NCBI RefSeq assembly: GCF_009730915.1
Contig: NC_052475.1
Coordinates: 31,309,016 to 31,373,015, forward strand
Length of the DNA stretch: 64,000 nt
Origin: Dioscorea cayenensis subsp. rotundata
Taxonomy: Eukaryota; Streptophyta; Magnoliopsida; Dioscoreales; Dioscoreaceae
Direction of reading: 5' to 3'
In this document: positions 10,901 to 24,728 of the stretch, piece after piece
Position numbering within the stretch: position 1 is the first letter of the stretch
Layout of the letters: every line of letters starts with the position of its first letter
Notes under the pieces: model-generated
What the model was told of the DNA's origin: nothing
The model's database searches: none
Seen by the model: the letters and a program-made list of their open reading frames with translations, nothing else
Made by a program: the position numbers and the translations under genes

Positions 10901-13900
10901 TCATGGAAGAACACCTTTCAACTCTTTCCTATCAGGCCCAAATGACTGCAGAAGCACAATGGTAATTGAAACAGCTAAACATTATCACATTCATAATTTC
11001 AATGGCAGGAATATCACTTAATTCAATCAGATGATCACGTTAATAGTTTTACCTCAACACCATAACCTTTCACATATACATTGGTAAATAGCTCAGACGG
11101 ATCTGGCATCGCGATCTCCTGTAAAGAAATGGGAAGGAAATGAGAACAGAGATTGATATCAGCAAAATAAGGAAACTAATTTCATTCTGGAAAACACAAT
11201 TACTTTGGCTTGAGCAATAGCATCATCTACTTCCTTTCGGATTTGCTTTTCAACATCCTGCACAAATAAAATAAATGACAATTGGACCTTCATGGTACAT
11301 ATGATCTAAGTAAACCTTTTGTTTTGCTGTGCATTAAGATGCAGCATGCAATCAAGAGATCTATACAATATTTTTAGCACATACCTTGAGTTCAGAGGCA
11401 GTGGCTAGTTCATGAGACAATATCAACTTTCGGATCCTTTCAATTGGATCACGCTCCTGTCACACAGTACAATCAGAAAGAATATGGCAGTATCTAACAC
11501 AACTAATTGGGTTTTAATTTGACTAACCTGCCTTACACCAGTAATTTCATCACGAGTACGATAAGTGCTCCCAGGATCTGACATGGAGTGGCCATGGTAC
11601 CTATAAGTATCCATTTCAAGTATCTGCACAAAACGCCAAAAGATCAAGCTTACACTCTGATAAGAACACCTCCCATGATATATAAAAAAAAAAAGCATGG
11701 AAAACATTTAAGCAGGAGGACGAGAATGACTTGAACAAATATATAAGAGATGCTCAAATACAGTGGATTTTTTTTCATTATATATATATATATATATTAT
11801 TCTTAACATACAAAACTGAAGCTTAGGAGTTAAGAAATGCCACAAAAGTTGAAGGTGCTAAATAAAATTATTATTCAAACAAAATCGGGTAAGCTGGAAT
11901 TTGCTATTACACAAATTACCATCCCAAAAATAGGCGAGTGGTAGTACCATTAATTGCATAGATCCCTTACAAAGCATAATAGAGGTGTGTGTGGGGTTAG
12001 CTCACCCAATTATCTTTTTTAAAAAAAATGTTATGACTTGCAAAATGACTTAATTTAAAAAACTATAAAACCGACATGTTCTTGAGAGAAACAAACGTAA
12101 CTACCATATGCAACAACACCAATACCAGAGAAATGTTGAGAGAAATTAAAACCAAACAAAACAAAATTCTTAGAATAATAAAAATCTATTAAAAAAAAAA
12201 CTCTCAGGATTAAATGACTCAGAAAGTTGATGAAGAATGATGATTTAAAAAGGTTTACGGAGTTTAATAAGATAAAAATAACATAGATTCCAAGAGATAG
12301 AAACTTGAGATTGAAATCAATGAAAAAAATTAGTGAGGGTTCAAGAAGAGGAGAAATAAACATTAGCTAGAGGCAAAGAAAAGACTAAAACCAAAAAATA
12401 AACTCACACATGGGAAGAACCATAGAAGATACCCAAATAGGATACACAACTATTTTTCCCACACCTCATATCCAGAAGTAAGATAAAGTTTTATCTATTA
12501 AAAGGGGATTATATATCCCTTCAGTCCATTTAATGGAATATTATAATTAAATAAAGACTGAAATATAACAGAAATGTCCACTAGATGTGAATGTGCAGTA
12601 TCTAAACATTTCACGTTCAATACATACGTAAATGATAGGGGATTATATATATCTTCAGTCCATTTAATGAAATATTATAATTAAATAAAGACTGAAACAT
12701 AACAGAAATGTCCCCTATATGTGAATGTACAGTATCTAAACATTTAACGTTCAATACATACGTATATGAGTCATATATTTATTTCTTTGTATCAATTTTT
12801 TATTTATATTTTAAGTTATAACTATCCACATAATCCATTTATGTTTTAAAAAAAATATTTATCTATATAATAACTACTTGTGCACATAACAGAAATCCTT
12901 GTGTAAATAAAATTTTCACGATATTGAAATGAGGGGTAGATTTGTCTTTTTCATAAAATCATTATTAAAATAGTGCAAAACTCATGATTAACTTAAAAAA
13001 GGGCCATGCAGGCACATTATTTGTAAACGCAAGCAAAAATATTTAGAGAAAACTCATAAAAATAAGGTAATAACATAAGCTGATAAAACTACTAATGCAA
13101 AACCAAAATAACCCTCAAGATTAACAAATAAGGAGAAAACAAGGCCAAACGAATCCTTGGATAAGAACTCACAATTGGTCCATTCTTTAAAGCATGTTCC
13201 TTGGCAAAACTACATGCTTGCTTTACTGCAAAAACATCCATCCCATTGACCTGTCAATTTGGAAAAATATGCTGAGAAAATGATACAATCCATAGCAACA
13301 ATGACAAGAGAACTAGTACATCTTTGGCTGGCATCAACAGCCAATTTACTGCCCAGCTCAAAGTCACCTTACCATGTAATACTTGAAAATCAGCAAAAAA
13401 AAAAATAAAAATAAAAATAAAAATATATTCATGGAGAAGTTATACATTGCTAACATCCTGAAGAACTCCTAGGTGCACAATCAACAACTTATGATATGCA
13501 GACATAAAAAGTTCACCCAAAAAAAAAAGCAATGATGATGAAATACAAGGAAATCAACAAAGATAGAGTTGCAGTTCATTTAAATCATATGCCAAGGTAC
13601 TCAATTAGCATGCCCTCTAAACACAAACATAAGATATAGTGTGACTGGTCACTTGTGTGGTTGATTAAACATTAAATCAGGCTAAAAAAAAGGCTCTCAT
13701 CTGCGTTGATCTACAAAACTAGTATGTAAAGCGATGCAAGAAAAAAAATTTCCCTCGTATTAGAATAACAGTGCAAAAGGAATGAATTAGCATGTGCTAT
13801 AATGCAATCAAAATAAATTGCTTTGTGTCTAATGTACAAACTCATTGGTCAACAGACTAAAGCTAAAGAAAATAATAGAAAAAGGCTTATATTTAACAGG

Positions 13901-15777
13901 CACAGAATTTACATTATCTTCTACAAATCCGTTATTCAAATAATAAAACTGCAATCCATAACATGATTGAAAAAGGCCTAATTAAATGGTCAGGGTACTA
14001 ACAAAATAGTTGTACTTATACCCAAAATAGTATTATTCCTTTCACTGGTTAGGAACTTCTATCAAAATTAAATTTAATAAACTAGATGATGTAACTATAA
14101 CAAAGTACAAACCAAACCATCCTAAAGTACAAAAGAAACTGGCCAATGTAAGAACTCGTCAAGCTACATGGTTGTCTTGTATGTCACCGACAAACCAAAA
14201 AACTAGATTTATATGATTTTGCATTAGCCTCTGTATGAATGTAACCATTGCTACAGAGTGTTACATCACAAATGACAGGAAAGAATAAATGGTTCCCAAA
14301 CAATCAAGGAGATGTTTCGGATACACATTTCAAGTATATTCAAAATTCAATGCCAAATAAGTATATCAAATTTAATTGTCACCCAAAAGCTTGAAGACGC
14401 AACTGGGCCAGGAAAAATTAAGGTTAATCTAATCCGGTAAGTTTGGATTTAAAGTTTTCTAGACCCAGCAGAGCATATGCAATTACCTGGTCGGTTAACA
14501 TGAGATTTAGTACCAAAAAAAAATCCATTTCAATGGCAGAAGTTAAATTAACATAACATAAAGACAATATGCATAAAGAAAATCAATCTAGATCCCTTTG
14601 TTATTCTCAGTCCATCCCCACTAATGCTCATTCATTTAAATTTTCTAACTGGTTCATATGTAATATTAGACATCTTCACAAAATCATTAAGAGACAAATC
14701 TCAGCTACAGCCAGAACACACTCAAAACTCACTATCAGTTAACTACAACACCTCTGAAGCTGATCGCAAGAGCCAAATCAATAACAAGTTTTGAGGCCTA
14801 AATAAAATAGCTCAAATGAAACCAAAATGGCACGCAAGCAACATATATATATATATACAGCCAGAACCAATGTCAGGAGGAAAGATCGAGTTCAGCAAAA
14901 GGGAAGAATTCTAACCTTCAAACCAGGAACATAGTCGCCACGCTTGTAATAAGCAGGGCTCTTCGATGCCCTCCACTCTGCAGTCCCCATTCCATCTTCA
15001 AAATCAAGATAAGATCATAAGGGATAAAAAAAAATTACTTTTTTTTATTATCATTTCAACAAGAACGAAGTTCTCACAGTGGTTATTCTCGCAAACCAGG
15101 ATCACAGGCAGGTCCCAGAGCGCAGCCATGTTGAGGGCCTCAAAGAGCTGGCCCTGGTTCGCAGCCCCATCTCCATACAAAGTAAATGTGACAGTCTCAT
15201 CCTTAGAGTACTTCTGCCCGAAGGCAATACCACAACCAAGAGGAATTTGGGCTCCAACGATACCATGGCCGCCATAGAACTGAGCGTCCTTCTTGTAGAA
15301 ATGCATAGACCCACCCTTACCCTTGGAGCACCCAGCGCGGCGGCCCATGAGCTCGGCTAAGGCCGAAACAAGGTCACCACCGCGGGCGAGGTAGATACAG
15401 TGATCACGGTATGCGGTGATTATAGCATCACGGCGAGTGATGGCCGCCTCCATGCCCACTGCAACGGCTTCCTGACCGTCGTAGAGGTGGCAAAACCCGC
15501 GGATGAGCTTGGCCTTGTAAAGGGTATCAGCGGCGATCTCCATGCGGCGCATGACGGACATCTCACGGAAGAAGCCGAGGAGTTCCTTGGGGGTAGTGTC
15601 GATGGTGCGCGGTGGAGGGTCGCACTTATGGGCGGTAAAGGGGACGCTTGTCTCGACGGTGAGGACAGCCTGGTCATCGGAGGACTGGGAAGAGAAGAGG
15701 CGGGAGGAGCGTAGTATGCACGATAGGGACGAGCGGAGAGGGGAGGATGAAGGGAAGCGATGGGCGGCCATGGCCAT
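10901..15777 (-). CDS. Pyruvate dehydrogenase E1 alpha subunit, mitochondrial
   Basis: Thiamine diphosphate-dependent alpha subunit of the mitochondrial pyruvate dehydrogenase complex, which decarboxylates pyruvate to feed acetyl-CoA into the citrate cycle together with E1 beta. Minus-strand exons: 15777-15078, 14995-14916, 13250-13173, 11623-11528, 11456-11385, 11257-11204, 11118-11053 and 10945-10901. All junctions are GT-AG and the total is 1,191 nt (396 residues). The N-terminus (about 1-35, rich in Ser/Arg/Leu) is a mitochondrial transit peptide. The thiamine diphosphate motif runs from GDG at 202-204 to NN at 231-232. The conserved [16 protein letters not shown] loop, which carries the regulatory phosphoserine site of the family, is at 293-308. 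The C-terminus is [13 protein letters not shown]. Two in-frame ATGs (15777 and 15771) are possible starts. Introns 2 and 3 exceed 1.5 kb. The gene appears complete and functional. Confidence 0.96.
12504..12771. repeat. 134-bp tandem duplication in a PDH E1 alpha intron
   Basis: Two adjacent copies begin GGGGATTATATAT, at 12504 and 12638. They share the CTTCAGTCCATTTAATG, AGTATCTAAACATTT and TTCAATACATACGTA blocks with a few substitutions. The duplication lies inside the intron between exons 3 and 4 and does not touch the splice sites. Confidence 0.85.
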
Positions 15778-16678
15778 GGCTTCGCGGAGCTCGGGTGGGG
15801 AATGGTCGGAAGAGACGAGAAGGATTGAGAACTTGAGCGAGTTTTTATATTTGGAAATTTCATAATTTACCTTTTTTTATTATTTTTTTAATTTAAATGG
15901 TAATAAGACAAAGGTTTTTTTTTTTTATTTGTCATAAATATTATTATTATTATTATTAAAATAATAATGAGGATAATAAAGTTTATTCAATTCAACTTGA
16001 AGAAAAGAAAAGATCAAAAGAAGAGATGATTGATACCCAGTTTGGTGTTTAATTGTTGTGTTTTATATTATTCTAAAATTATTTTTATAATTATTATTTG
16101 ATAAGATAAGTAACAGATGGACTGAAAGGGGTTTCAGCTGCCAAACTAAGATTTGGCCAGATGGCTCAATGTTAAAATATGGACATTAAAAAGAGCCAAT
16201 AAAGAAGCAGCTCATCAACCAAACATGGGATTTGATTAAGTAAAATGAAATCAATCATCTCAATAATAGTAACGTAAGCTGTGATCTGCATGGTTGGCCA
16301 CGTGTCCATCGGACATGACACCAGCACAACAGTAGATGGCACTCTCTCCGTCCCATGACTGCTAATGGCTATCCACGTCATCATGCATCAAAATTTGCCA
16401 ATAAACTGTTTAACTTTGCAGGCACGCACATATAAATATCGGGGTGTCTAGTGCTTTACTTAGAAAATATTTTAATATAATTTAATTGATGAAAAAATAA
16501 TTCAAAAAATAACATTTTTTTTTTTTTGTTGGTATGCATTGAAAAATTTGATTAAATTGATAGGAAAGTAATATTTCTGTATTTGGTATGATAAGATATC
16601 CCTAAAAATCAGTTGACATAATAATAGAAATGTCTTTGTCTTATTTTACTTATCTACAGTACGTTAATCAATTTTTAA
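15778..16678. other. Upstream region of PDH E1 alpha
   Basis: About 60 bp of 5' UTR-like sequence follows the start codon on the minus strand, then AT-rich promoter sequence with an (ATT)n run near 15943-15960. No other gene is seen. Confidence 0.45.
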
Positions 16679-17050
16679 GGGTAAATTTTTTAACATATCA
16701 CTAAACTTTGGCTTATTTTCACTTTGATCACTGAACTTCAATTTGTATTAATTTGATCACTCAATTTCAATTTGATTTCACTGGATATTAAATCAAGGGA
16801 TTTCGGCTCCCAAATAAATGATGTGGCTCTTTTTCGATGACATGGACACCTCTAATAAACTTAATAATGTGTCATGGGGGAGGACTGATTTAGATTTTTA
16901 GAAAGCCATCTTATCAATTGGGGGTTAAAATCCTTGTTTTATTACCGATTAAAATCAAATTAAAGTTGAGTGACCAAATTGATATAAATTGAAGTTTGGT
17001 GATCAAAGTGAAAATGAGTAAAGTTTAGTGACCTACTAAAAAATTTACCC
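16679..17050. mobile_element. Foldback MITE with ~100-bp inverted termini (MULE-type)
   Basis: The left arm starts GGGTAAATTTTTTAACATAT and continues through CACTAAACTTTGG, TTCACTTTGATCACTGAACT and so on. The reverse complement of the right end begins GGGTAAATTTTTTAGTAGGT and repeats the same blocks, giving imperfect inverted arms of about 100 bp. The flanks are AATTTTTAA (16670-16678) and AAATTTTAA (17051-17059), an 8/9 match consistent with the 9-bp duplications made by Mutator-like elements. No coding capacity. A related element lies at 31031-31375. Confidence 0.75.
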
Positions 17051-17059
17051 AAATTTTAA

Positions 17060-18865
17060 TTATTAAAATAATAATATGTTTTCAAATATATAAAAATCAA
17101 TTAAAAAAATAAATTTAATAAAATATTTATTAACTTAATCAATTGTTTTAGTTTAAATATTTTTCAAGAAAATATTAAATGTTTTTTATGAGATTAAATA
17201 TTTAAATATTTTTATTTAAATATTTATTTGAATGGAAAAGTAATTTTGAAAAAGTTTGAGGGTATTTTAGTAAAAATAATAATTTCACTTTCCTTTCCCA
17301 TAGGATTATGACTTTCCCACTTTATAAGGAGGGAATCACTTTTCCTCAATTTGATAGAATTACTTTCATATAGCAAAATTACTTTCCAGAGAAAAAAACT
17401 CAACCAAACATGGTAAAGTAATTCCTTTGTATTATTTTTAAAGAATAATTATTTTCACTAAATAATTTTCCCATCTACCAAACACACCCATAAGGTGATG
17501 ATCTAGAGGTACAGTTTCGTGATAATTGCCGTAGAATCTAGATGTATAATTTTTATTATTTGATCATCTTAATTTAATAATTTCTTTGTAAAAAAACAAC
17601 AAATTATTTTTATTTTATATACTAAAATAAATACTAAAATTTATAAACCTATGGTTGTGAGTGGACCATGTCTACTATAAAATAATGTTCATGGGCTCAT
17701 TATTCCTGAATATCTAAATATAGTATTAAAGACCTTAACCTTAGCATCATCTAATTAACCACAACTTCAGAGATATTTTTCAAAAGATTAAATAAAAAAT
17801 CATTTAAATAATTAATTTTTACTTAAAATTATAAATGAAACTAAAAAAAATAAAATTATCAAATATTAGATTTTTATAAATATTTTTAATACTAATTTAT
17901 AAATACAAAAAGTCACACAGGTAAAAAACCAGAGGTATCATATAAGTATTTTTTTTAAAAAAATTCTAAAGCATACCTACTAGGTTAACTCAAAAGGGTG
18001 GATACCATAGATCCATATGAATATTTTTTTTTATATATATATAAAATATAATATTTTTAAAATATATAAAATAATATGTATAAAAACCATAACAATTGCA
18101 ACAACATCAAGAATTAGACGTAAGAAAACCAGTCACAAGTGACACCCAAGAGAGACATCACTGTAACATCATTTAGCTGTTTTGTTTTTCCTTTTCTTTC
18201 ACTTTATTCCAACAAAGGATTGGTTTGATTTTACTAAATTAATATATTTTAATGCCATGTTGTTTAGATTTATTTTGTTTGAATAAAATTATTTCTTAAA
18301 TTTTAAATCTTGAGAAAATAGATCCACTCCATTTTACCAAGCAGCAATAATCAGACTCTAAAATCAAACTAATTAACCCACATATATTAATTTAATATTG
18401 GGTACCTTGTTTGGTCTAATAACAAACCTCTTTTGTGTTATATTAGATTTTAAAAACTAACATATTGTAAGTTTATATTTATTTTGAGTCAATTATTCCC
18501 CAAAATCAAGAGTATTTAGCTAAGCTACAACAACCCTGGACATAGTTTCACCCAAAAAAAAACACACACACAAAAAAAAAAACTACCAGTTAAAATCAAT
18601 CATTGATCATATATTCTTATAATCCCTTTTAATCATAAATATTAATTAACTAATATTTTCGTTTTAAAAATTAAAAAAATTTAAAATATAAGATAACGCA
18701 TCTTCTAGATCAAATCACAAATAATAATAATAATAATAGTAATTAATAAAAATTTCTTTTACATTTGTCCGCCAAACCCCAACGGTAATAAAGGGCATTT
18801 TCGGTATCTCAGGCTCACAAAATTTTTGAAAAAATGAGAGTGAGAGAACGGCTGTTCATTCTCCA
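17060..18865. other. AT-rich intergenic region upstream of the MAPKKK gene
   Basis: Divergent spacer between the PDH E1 alpha gene and the MAPKKK gene. I see A/T homopolymers and (AT)n stretches but no coding segment or RNA gene. The last few hundred bases contain the promoter of the downstream kinase gene. Confidence 0.5.
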
Positions 18866-18900
18866 GCCTCTCTTTCTCTTTCTCTTTCTCTTTCTCTCTG
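18866..18900 (+). repeat. (TCTTTC)n tract in MAPKKK 5' leader
   Basis: A short CTTTCT/TCTTTC repeat about 110-145 bp upstream of the MAPKKK start codon. Pyrimidine tracts of this kind are common in plant 5' leaders and core promoters. Confidence 0.6.
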
Positions 18901-19011
18901 GGAAAGCACGATGGCAATGGCGTTGAAGTAGCATCTCGATTCCTCTCTTGTTCTCCAATCTCCATTCACTGAAGAACCTTTGAAATCGATCTCAAAGATC
19001 CAAGAAGGAAG

Positions 19012-22000
19012 ATGCACGACCTCTTCGGATCGGTGCGCAAGTCTCTGGTTTTCCGACCGAGTGCTGATGGGGTTGGAATCGGGGAGAAGATCGGATCTTG
19101 TTTGAGGAAATCTAGAGTTGGGTTTGGTTTAGGGTTAGGGTTTTCCCCGAAGCTGCCGGCGCCGGTGTCGGAGGATGAAGGCCCGCCGATCCGGTGGAGG
19201 AAAGGGGAACTCATTGGCTGCGGCGCCTTTGGGCAAGTGTACATGGGTATGAATCTTGACTCTGGGGAGCTTCTCGCCGTTAAGCAGGTTGTGAATCTCT
19301 TTTTTTTTTCCTTCATTTCTTGAATTTTTCAGATGATTTAGGGTTTGCTCCTCGGTTTCTTATCCGCTTTTTTCGCCTTGATTTGCAGGTTTTGATTGGG
19401 AGGAGCAGTGCCAAGGAGAGAGCGCAAGTAAGAATTTCTGGTTTATTGTCAGTTTTTCTTGTTTTTTATTTGCATGTGGGTTTGTTGATGATTGGTTTTA
19501 TTTGGAAGGCTCATATAAGAGAGCTGGAGGAAGAAGTCAAGCTTCTCAAGAATCTTTCGCATCCTAATATTGTTGTGAGTGCACCTTGTTGGGCTGTGTA
19601 AAGGATCATTCTTTTATTTTGATTTATCGGCATTCTTTTCATTTTGTTGTGTTGTTCACAGAGATATCTGGGAACTGTTAGGGAGGAAGAAACCTTGAAT
19701 ATCCTGCTAGAATTCGTCCCTGGTGGGTCTATTTCATCATTGCTCGGAAAGTTTGGTTCTTTCCCTGAATCTGTAAGTGAATTTGGTTTCTTTCTTTTCT
19801 GGTTATAATGTGGAGGAATAGAGATAAGGCATGCTGATATCTCTCTGTTTATTAATTTATTTACTTTTTGTTTGAATAAAGGTTATAAAAATGTATTCCA
19901 AGCAGCTCCTGCAAGGTTTGGAGTATCTCCATCAGAATGGGATCATGCACAGAGATATAAAGGTATTTCTATATGATCAGATTATTTCTGATATTACTAG
20001 CCTGCTCACTAAAACCTTATGGATCTTTTTTTTTAGGGGGCAAACATTCTAGTTGATAACAAAGGTTGCATCAAGCTAGCTGACTTTGGGGCATCTAAGC
20101 AAGTTGCTAAGTTGGTATGATGCTGCATGAACTTTTTGATGTGCTAGTGATATCACTCTGCTTTACTAGGATCTGTGTACATGTCCCATGTCCACTGAGA
20201 TCAGTTGGCAAATATCATAATTTACAATTTCAAGCTACCTTGTAACTTGCAAGGTTAATGTGAAGTGCCATGTCTTTTTATCACTTGTGTAATGCTGGCA
20301 TGCATCTTAATTTTTGGCCATAAAATCTACTTCTGCTCTGTAAACAAGATTTATAAACATTCGTGGTTTTGATTGACTTGATGATTGGATGATCAAGGAA
20401 GAGCTTTTTCTAATTTCTCCTTCACTCAGTTTTTTCATTTAGCCAGTTTTCTCGGCGTTTGTTTTTCTGACTTTTGTTCAATATCAGGCAACTATGACTG
20501 CTGCCAAGTCAATGAAAGGCACACCTTATTGGATGGCACCAGAAGTAATTCTTCAGACTGGTCATAGCTTGTGAGTACCAAAACTTAACTGTTTCCTTTT
20601 TTTGTTTTTTTGGTTTAATTTTAAAGCACTTCATTATTCATGATCTAATTATTGCTGATATACATATGTTGGATTATTGGGCTCTCTAGGTTTCTGTATT
20701 TACTAAATAAATTTTCATAACTGCATTTGTAAAAATTAAACCACAATTCTGACTTTGTTAAGCATTGAGTATGCCTACAAACTTAAAATCATATCTCTTA
20801 TTGTTTTGGCTATCCTAAAGCAAAAAAAAATTGTTATCTTCACATTACAGGAAGTGAAAAACCTGTCCAGTCTTATGTTCTTGGTTAATTCTTGGTAGAG
20901 GGATAATATGGCCATTGAACTCATTAATGTTTTCAAATATGTGTGAATGCTAGGAAATGCTTTGAAAAAGGGAAGAAATCAATGATAGAAAAGAAGTTTT
21001 GGTCCACTATTATAAATTCCATCGGTCAAATTATTTAAATAAATATATGTATATGCTGGGTTATGTGAGATTTAAGTTTCTGACAGAAAACCATTTAAAA
21101 TGCTAAAAAATATCTTTAGTGGGCCTTTTTTATTTTGTTTTATGAAAAATCAGCGTTAGTGTAATTTTTTTTAAGAACTTCTGCGTTAAACCATTCAACT
21201 TGTACTAATAATTTCAGGGCTAAATATGTAACTTAACCATTACTATTATACTTTTTGTTGATGTTTTTCATATTCCATTATTCTAGTTTCTGACTGGATA
21301 AATCTTCCAGCTCTGCTGACATATGGAGTGTTGGCTGCACTATTATTGAGATGGCTACAGGGAAACCTCCATGGAGCCAGCAATTCCAGGAGGTTTGCTT
21401 TGTTTAATGCTCCACCACGCAGAGCTTAATGTTATTTTTACTATATCTTTTTGGTGTTTTTTTATTCATGACTAATATTCACAGGTCGCTGCACTTTTTC
21501 ATATTGGCACGACCAAGTCGCACCCACCAATTCCAGAGCATCTTTCTCCGGAGGCAAAGGATTTCCTCTTGAAATGCTTACAGAAGTATTCACCTTTTAC
21601 ATTCTTTTATTTTTATTTATTAATGGCTAAGGTTCTGAATGTTTTCTCAAAATCATTTTATGTCTGCCAAGTGTTTGACTTCATTTATGTGTGAAGAACA
21701 GTTGTCAGTCTGTGGATTATGGATCCTAACTTTAGTCAAATGAACTGATCATGTTTTGTTCTTCATCAATAATTCATATACTTCATATTATGGTAGTAAT
21801 ATTTGAGAGACTATTTATAATTTTATAAAAAAATTTCTCAAGTCAGCCTAGCTAGTAAGATCTCATTTCTTCGTCTTATAAGTAATAATTACCATCTGAC
21901 AGTATGGCATTTTGATTGTACGCATTTTTGTTTGACTGTTGTTCTTTTGTGCCCTTGTAATTATGATGATGTTTACAGGGAGCCGAACTTGAGGCCCAGC

Positions 22001-23760
22001 CCATCTGATTTGCTTAAGGTATGTTTTGAAGAAAGTAGCTTCTAGTGCCAAAATACATTAATATTATTTATAGCATCCATTTCATCGCTTGTATCATCTT
22101 GTTGTATTGTGGATATTTTCTACAATTGTTAGCAATTTATCATATGCTTCTATGCAGCACCCATTTGTAACTGGAGAGCGTGAGGATTCTCATACAGTCA
22201 ATCACTCCACTGTTATGGTCAGTCTATGTCGACTCTAATTTGCTTCCACCCAGCATACTCTTCATATTAGGTTCTTCTTTGGTTCTTCAACTAATGGTGA
22301 TTTTCTCATCAGGAGCCACCAAAAAATCCATTCTCATTCAGATCATACACAAAAAGCATGTAAGCATTATTGATGTTATTGCTAGAGCTTAATGATTTAT
22401 TCATTTAAATAGTGACATCCAAAAGGCTCTCCAAACTGCAGTTTTAATTCAATGACTAGCTATGGAAATGCTGATCACATTCGCGGCAGCTGCTCAATGA
22501 TGATCCCCAGCAAGAATTTAGGAGCAAAACCTCTATGGGATGTGCGTGCTAGTGATGATATGTGTCAACTTGGTGGCATGGATGATTTCCCAAAGGCTGA
22601 TTCAGTAAGACTCAAATTGTAATTATGGTCTATATTTTTGACAGCAATGAGCCAATGAAATATTTTCTATAACTAATTAATGATGAGACTATTCTTTGAT
22701 TTTCAGAGTTTTAATCCCATGTCTGAACCATTTGATGATTGGGGTTGCAAGTTTGATTTGAGCCAAGAGCAAAGAAGAATGGACTCAGAAGACTTCAGTG
22801 GCTTAGCTATTGATTCCACAGATGGAACAGGCAACAAAGACTTCACGGTTCCTTGTGAAGCAGCGGGTGAGGATGATGATGAAGTTACAGAGACAAAAAT
22901 TCGAGCATTTCTTGATGAGAAGGTTTGCTACAATCTGATTTTCTTTGAAATTTCTTCTTTATATAAGAACATATGTATTAGTTCTCCTGTATGTGCTATT
23001 ATGTAGAAGATAAGACCGTGTACAGCCTTTTACTGATCAACAATCTTTTTGGTTCTACCAGGCCCTTGATTTGAAGAAATTACAGACACCACTATATGAA
23101 GAGTTCTTCAATTCCTTGAATTCAAATGAACCTGTTGGAAGTACAAGTGAGGAAAATTGTACAAACAACACAAAACTTCCTCCCAAGAGCACAAAATCTC
23201 CCAGCCGGGTTACAACTGATGCATCAGCCACAATTGAGAATCCTGCGTCTATCATTAACCCAGGTAATACCATTGCAAGATTCACAAGGAGCAGAAGCGG
23301 GATTTGCCGAATCCTAAAAGAAATACCTTTTCAAGAGGCCCAGAAAGAATCCAATTGTGTGAGGTTTGTCTCAAACATCACACACTTGATTATTAATAAA
23401 TAAATCTTTTGATGGTTGCAAGAAATTTAGGAAGCTGCACTTTCTCAAGTTATGAACTCATTGGTTTGTTTGACAAGGCCACCATCAGAACATGAAACTC
23501 TTGACAATTATTTAATTAGTTTAGAAATCTTAGACCATGCGATCTTTGTTTACGGCATGATCATTTTCTTTACACAAACTGATAATTGAGACATTTGCAA
23601 CAGCTCAAGCTTTTTAGACAGACGACAAAAGTGGAAGGAAGAGCTGGATCAAGAGCTTGAGATGATGCGCCAGGCCGGTGTTGTTGCCAGGACATCTCCA
23701 AAAGACAAAACTCTTAACAGGAAGCGCGACCGATCACGATTTGCATTCCCGGCCAAATGA
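19012..23760 (+). CDS. NPK1/ANP-type mitogen-activated protein kinase kinase kinase
   Basis: A MEKK-type MAPKKK of the NPK1/ANP group, kinases that act in cytokinesis (with NACK-type kinesins) and in oxidative stress signalling. Sixteen exons: 19012-19287, 19389-19427, 19509-19574, 19662-19772, 19882-19962, 20037-20114, 20488-20570, 21311-21392, 21485-21585, 21979-22018, 22158-22217, 22313-22359, 22442-22604, 22707-22922, 23062-23363 and 23604-23760. All are GT-AG and total 1,902 nt (633 residues). The N-terminal [17 protein letters not shown] block is typical of the group. Kinase hallmarks: IGCGAFGQV at 68-76, catalytic Lys91, HRDIKGAN from 187, DFG at 207-209 and [10 protein letters not shown] at 228-237. 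The regulatory C-terminus holds [17 protein letters not shown], a coiled-coil-like [14 protein letters not shown] and the basic end [12 protein letters not shown]. The start is the first ATG of the conserved block. The gene looks intact. Confidence 0.95.
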
Positions 23761-24605
23761 ATGTGTACAGGCATTGAACTTCTCATGGTCTTTTCTTTGC
23801 TGGAATGATTTGTTTTCCATCAAGATGGTGAACCTGAAGAATGCATTTCACTTAAAAAAAATCTGCCAGTTTCGCATCATCGGTCACACCCTGCGGAAGC
23901 AATGGAAAAGATATGTATTGGCATTCAATTGCCAATTTCATCAACTCTTGTATTATAGGGTGATATTTATGATTAATTGTTATTCCCTGGCAATTCTGTA
24001 ACATAAGAAGGTCAGGGATAAAGTTTGAGTTTTGTCATGTATTATAATGTCAGCCATGACCATAACCATAAGTTGATGATCAACTGAAATATGTACCAGA
24101 ACTTAAGTTATTTGATAAAGCTCTGGTATTTTAGTTGCGGACCTCAATAGAGAAATAGAATATAGTTCAATATTTTCTAAACATATTTTTGTTTGTAAGT
24201 ATCATCAATACTTGTTTCTTTATATATATTCCCACAGATAGAGAAGTATGCAATTGAATCTAACCTCATCATCTTGGAGAGAGGCCAAGTTTTGCACATA
24301 CACCCCTGAAAATCCCAGTAATTACATATAAAACCTTGCAAAATTGTAACAACATGTACAACCTCCTCGCCAAAACAAATCACTGCAGTTATAAAAGAAT
24401 TTGTTTACATTCTACAGTAAATCCATATGATTAGGAGGTAAATTGTTAATTACATAAATAACCCTCTTTCTGATATGGTTATTTTGGCTTATATAGGACA
24501 CTGCCGTTATGCAAAAACAACCTTGACTGGGCTTTTACAGAATTTGAGGGTCAAATAAAAAAAATAAAAATTTACACTGACAAGTAGAGAAATTTAATGA
24601 AAAAA
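23761..24605. other. MAPKKK 3' region and spacer before U6
   Basis: Sequence after the MAPKKK stop probably includes its 3' UTR. AT-rich spacer follows. The TTTTGCACATACACCCC stretch near 24290 resembles a stretch near 30385 (TTGCACATATACCCC), suggesting a shared short repeat. No gene recognised. Confidence 0.45.
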
Positions 24606-24655
24606 AAAATTTGGACCATTTCTCGATTTGTGCGTGTCATCCTTGCGCAGGGGCC

Positions 24656-24687
<32 letters not shown>

Positions 24688-24707
24688 TCGGATGTCCCCG
24701 AAGGGAC
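24606..24707 (-). ncRNA. U6: U6 spliceosomal snRNA
   Basis: The minus strand gives the full canonical plant U6 sequence. It starts GTCCCTTCGGGGACATCCG (the 5' stem-loop), carries the invariant ACAGAGA box within GATACAGAGAAGATTAGC and the AGC triad, and ends in AATGGTCCAAATT followed by a run of Ts, the Pol III terminator. The length is about 102 nt. It acts in the nucleus in the catalytic core of the spliceosome. I see no mismatch to the conserved plant U6 consensus, and both promoter elements are in place, so it is likely an active gene rather than a pseudogene. Confidence 0.97.
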
Positions 24708-24728
24708 GGTTGTCAGTAGTTTGACACC

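Noticed and set aside
19124-19146. GGTTTAGGGTTAGGGTTTTCC as telomeric repeat or telo-box
   Set aside because: It lies inside MAPKKK exon 1 and encodes part of a Gly/Leu-rich stretch; no array.
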